6,562 nt of DNA from Bacteroidaceae bacterium (lineage in GTDB: Bacteria; Bacteroidota; Bacteroidia; Bacteroidales; Bacteroidaceae). Below the pieces are notes generated by a model, which was not told the DNA's origin, ran no database searches, and worked only from the letters and a program-made list of their open reading frames with translations. The stretch is taken from positions 1 to 6,562 of the forward strand of contig JAGCWG010000477.1 of the NCBI GenBank assembly GCA_017961965.1, read 5' to 3'. The position numbers and the translations under genes were made by a program. Positions 4,218-6,562 of this stretch are shown piece after piece (within the stretch, counting starts at the first letter, position 1; every line of letters starts with the position of its first letter).

Positions 4218-5559
4218 TGTTTGGTGCTGGCTTCTGTTGGTTATTGCCCTGCTGACCGCCACCACGGTTCTGTTCACCCTGAGGACGGTTTCCCTTATTG
4301 TGATATTTATTATTGCGCTGACGCTTGTCATAGCCATTATCACCACCATTATCATGGTTCTCCTGCTGTGGATTCTTTCCACCATTCTTAGGAGCGTTGC
4401 CATTGTTACGGTTACCATCCTGGTTCTTCTGACCGTTAGCAGCCTTTGGCTGGTTCTGAGCATTGTCCTGAGGTGTACCACCCTTTGACTTCTTCTTTTT
4501 CTTCTTACGGTCAAAGCGGTTGATGTTATCATCAAGGATGTCGAGCGACTTTGGTGACTCAGGTGCTTCTCCACCCTCGGCAAGGCTCTCTGGCTTACGT
4601 CCATCCTTGTTCATCTGAATAACCTCAAAGGCACGCTTGGCTGTAATTGTCTGCTCGTTTGCCACGATATGCTTATCCGTAGAGTATGTTATGAGATGAC
4701 GAAGGATGTCTGACTTAAAGTAATAGTACTCGTTGTCCTGAGTATGGAGCGTTATCTCCTTTGATGGCATAGTCTTGAGCGACTCCACATACTGGTCAAC
4801 CTCGTAGTTGAGACAACACTTGAGCTTGGCACACTGACCGGCAAGCTTCTGAGGATTAAGCGAGATATCCTGAAAGCGTGCTGCACTTGTACTTACACTC
4901 ACAAAGTTGGTCAACCATGTTGCGCAACAAAGTTCACGACCGCAAGGACCTATACCACCGATGCGTCCAGCCTCCTGACGAGCACCAATCTGCTTCATCT
5001 CAATACGTACACGGAAACGGTCGGCAAGCACCTTGATAAGCTGACGGAAATCGACACGCTCATCAGCTATGTAATAGAAGATAGCCTTGTTGCCATCGCC
5101 CTGATACTCCACATCGCCAATCTTCATCTTGAGTCCGAGACTGAGAGCTATCTGGCGTGACTCAATCATTGTCTCGTGCTCACGAGCCTTTGCCTCCTTG
5201 AACTTATCCATATCCACAGGCTTGGCAAGACGATAGATACGTTTCAACTCAGTATCAGGCTTAAGGTTAGCCTTCTTCAGTTGAAGAGCAACAAGGCGAC
5301 CAGTCATAGTCACCGTACCAATATCGTGACCAGGGCTTGCCTCAACAGCAACCACGTCACCCTTTTCAAGAGGCAACTTATTGTTGTTAATGAAATATCC
5401 CTTGCGAGGTGGCTTGAACTGAACCTCCACGATATTACAGTTCTCTGTATTGTCTGGAAGGTCTGCCAACCAGTCGTATGTATTCATTTTGTCGGCATGA
5501 CGGCTACATCCCTTGGAACACATTCCGCCACAGCAGTTTCCACATTTATATTCTGACAT
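4201..5559 (-). CDS. ricT: PSP1-domain protein RicT/YaaT family
   Basis: This 452-aa cytoplasmic protein belongs to the family of B. subtilis RicT (YaaT). That protein forms, with RicA and RicF, an Fe-S complex affecting RNA maturation through RNase Y. In Bacteroidetes the role is not established. The core is highly recognisable: LNTYDWLADLP-like MNTYDWLADLP (25-35), VVAVEASPGHDIGTV (69-83), KIGDVEYQGDGNKAIFYYIADERVDFRQLIKVLA (146-179), ARQEAGRIGGIGPCGRELCCATW (193-215) and LNPQKLAGQCAKLKCCLNYE (234-253). Cysteines at 206, 211, 212, 243, 248 and 249 are the conserved cluster. An extra N-terminal cluster (6, 9, 10, 14, 18) precedes the core. From about 350 the tail is KKKKKK followed by Asn/Gln/Gly-rich low complexity to the end, likely disordered. 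The start at 5559 is the first ATG after a consensus promoter. It is followed by the overlapping gldH. Confidence 0.93.
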   Translation of the reverse strand: MSEYKCGNCCGGMCSKGCSRHADKMNTYDWLADLPDNTENCNIVEVQFKPPRKGYFINNNKLPLEKGDVVAVEASPGHDIGTVTMTGRLVALQLKKANLKPDTELKRIYRLAKPVDMDKFKEAKAREHETMIESRQIALSLGLKMKIGDVEYQGDGNKAIFYYIADERVDFRQLIKVLADRFRVRIEMKQIGARQEAGRIGGIGPCGRELCCATWLTNFVSVSTSAARFQDISLNPQKLAGQCAKLKCCLNYEVDQYVESLKTMPSKEITLHTQDNEYYYFKSDILRHLITYSTDKHIVANEQTITAKRAFEVIQMNKDGRKPESLAEGGEAPESPKSLDILDDNINRFDRKKKKKKSKGGTPQDNAQNQPKAANGQKNQDGNRNNGNAPKNGGKNPQQENHDNGGDNGYDKRQRNNKYHNKGNRPQGEQNRGGGQQGNNQQKPAPNNENQG

Positions 5560-5619
5560 TTATATATTGTTCTTTTTATTTTTGTTTCGTATATTAAGTT
5601 TTAGGTCTCGAAATTATGA

Positions 5620-5655
5620 TGTGCAAAGATAGCACAAATCATAGATTTTACAAAA
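5620..5655 (-). promoter_or_regulatory. Consensus promoter for ricT-gldH
   Basis: On the minus strand, TTTTG (5655-5651) is followed by exactly 19 bases and TATCTTTG (5631-5624), a full match to the Bacteroidetes primary-sigma consensus. The predicted start near 5617 gives a leader of about 58 bases. A TGTGC-N7-GCACA inverted repeat (5620-5636) brackets the -7 box and could bind a regulator, though 5-bp arms can arise by chance. Confidence 0.8.
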
Positions 5656-5691
5656 CTTTTGCAGTTTAACTCTCCATTTGCATCATAATGA

Positions 5692-6562
5692 CTACCTCTT
5701 CATATTTCGCTCTGCATCCATTCTTAGGAAGATGAACAACAAGAGCGTGAATCCCCAAAGTGACGAACCACCATAGGAGAAGAACGGAAGCGGAATACCA
5801 ATAACAGGAGTAAGTCCGAGTACCATTCCTACGTTGATGAACAGGTGGAACAGGAAGATGCACAGCACGGAGTAACCATACACTCTGCCGAAGGTGTCCG
5901 ACTGACGTTCAGCAATAGCAATGAGTCGCCAGATGAACAGCAGATAGACAATGAGCACTCCTGCAGAGCCGAGAAATCCTTCCTCCTCACCTACAGTACA
6001 GAAGATGAAGTCCGTGTCTTGCTCAGGCACATACTTGAGCTTTGTCTGCGTTCCGTTAAGGAAGCCCTTGCCATACAAGCCACCAGAACCGATGGCTATC
6101 TTAGCCTGATTGACATTATATCCTGCACCACGAAGATCTTCCTTCATACCAAGAAGAACCTCAATACGTATGCGCTGGTGGTCGGCAAGATGGTCAAACA
6201 TCGTATGGCAGACATAGAAGAAACCTGTTGACATCAAGGCAAAGCCTGCTATGAGGACATAGCGGAACACACGTTCATAGACGGCAAGTCCGAAGAGATA
6301 CACCACAAAGAGAAGATTGACACCAAGCATCACCCAACACACGTTGAAAGGAATGACATAGATGGAGAAGAGGATGACGAGGAGTACTGTTCCCCATCCA
6401 GCACCAATCATCACCTTCAACGCAGTCTTGTTGCCCGTATATATCCATGTCATGAACGTGGTGAATATCATACACAGAAGCTGCACCACGAATTCACCAA
6501 CGATGACAGGGAGTGTGACCGACACGGTATCCTCACAGAAACGTATTCCGACAACGAAATAT
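5692..6562 (-). CDS. rodA: Rod-shape SEDS glycosyltransferase RodA (N-terminus outside window)
   Basis: RodA is the multi-spanning SEDS peptidoglycan polymerase that works with PBP2 in side-wall elongation. The frame is open through the right edge, so the N-terminal part is missing. About 289 residues are visible, the C-terminal part of a protein usually 400-490 aa long in this phylum. Hallmarks include AKIAIGSGGLYGKGF, then LKYVPEQDTDFIFCTVGEEEGFLG. The Asp of TDFIF (codon 6012-6010) aligns with the catalytic Asp of characterised RodA proteins. The closing signature is GLTPVIGIPLPFFSYGGSSLWGF. Many hydrophobic helices are present. A GTG at 6525 is internal and not the true start. FtsW is the alternative, but the TDFIF/VGEE region and GIPLPFFSYGGSS fit RodA better. 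The TAG at 5694-5692 lies 132 bases from ricT, which has its own promoter. No convincing terminator separates the two. Confidence 0.9.
   Translation of the reverse strand, partial: YFVVGIRFCEDTVSVTLPVIVGEFVVQLLCMIFTTFMTWIYTGNKTALKVMIGAGWGTVLLVILFSIYVIPFNVCWVMLGVNLLFVVYLFGLAVYERVFRYVLIAGFALMSTGFFYVCHTMFDHLADHQRIRIEVLLGMKEDLRGAGYNVNQAKIAIGSGGLYGKGFLNGTQTKLKYVPEQDTDFIFCTVGEEEGFLGSAGVLIVYLLFIWRLIAIAERQSDTFGRVYGYSVLCIFLFHLFINVGMVLGLTPVIGIPLPFFSYGGSSLWGFTLLLFIFLRMDAERNMKR

Noticed and set aside
4144..4488. Hydrophobic plus-strand open frame opposite the ricT tail
   Set aside because: Its Leu/Ile/Val richness is the complement of the Asn/Gln/Gly-rich tail codons. It has no start context or recognisable family.
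4218..4604. Upstream extension of gldH within ricT
   Set aside because: The extra Arg/Thr-rich sequence is a frame shadow of the ricT low-complexity tail. The lipoprotein signal starts at 4217.
5655..5670. Weak AAACT/AGTTT stem as a rodA terminator
   Set aside because: It has only five pairs and overlaps the -33 element of the ricT promoter, so it is too weak to call.

Overview
The window reads as a chromosomal segment of a Bacteroidales bacterium, most likely Prevotella or a close relative. Three things point there. The proteins resemble Bacteroidetes families (long-form MetF, RicT with the core GPCGRELCC and KCCLNYE motifs, the lipoprotein GldH). Start codons lack obvious Shine-Dalgarno sequences. 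Promoters match the Bacteroidetes form TTTG-N19-TAnnTTTG, twice with exact 19-base spacing. The genus is an inference.

Layout: (1) 1-871 (+) is the 3' part of metF. (2) 872-1089 is a structured, repeat-like spacer. It carries a minus-strand G-quadruplex motif, a consensus promoter and hairpins running up to the next start codon. (3) 1090-2178 (+) is holB, the clamp-loader delta' subunit, with a degenerate Walker A and no zinc cysteines. (4) 2179-2359 is a structure-rich spacer with three copies of a TGACGC-type near-palindrome, a probable terminator, and an unexplained 18-bp perfect hairpin. (5) 2360-2680 (-) is a small three-helix membrane protein resembling the C-terminal half of ExbB/TolQ. 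(6) 2681-2880 is a divergent promoter region. (7) 2881-3600 (+) is a four-helix membrane protein with a C-terminal LytTR DNA-binding domain. (8) 3679-3719 is a bidirectional terminator between convergent genes. (9) 3735-4217 (-) is gldH, overlapping by 17 bp the 3' end of (10) ricT, 4201-5559 (-), which has a textbook promoter. (11) 5692-6562 (-) is the C-terminal part of rodA, cut by the window edge.

Most genes are housekeeping: one-carbon metabolism, DNA replication, a PSP1/RicT Fe-S-type protein, an envelope lipoprotein and cell-wall elongation. The accessory-looking part is the divergent ExbB-like/LytTR pair at 2360-3600. It sits between holB and ricT-gldH, genes that I recall lying together and co-directional in many Bacteroidetes. 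The pair is a plausible membrane-tethered one-component sensing module and is the best candidate here for something undescribed. No rRNA, tRNA, CRISPR array, transposase or prophage gene is visible. No gene-free stretch exceeds 300 bases.
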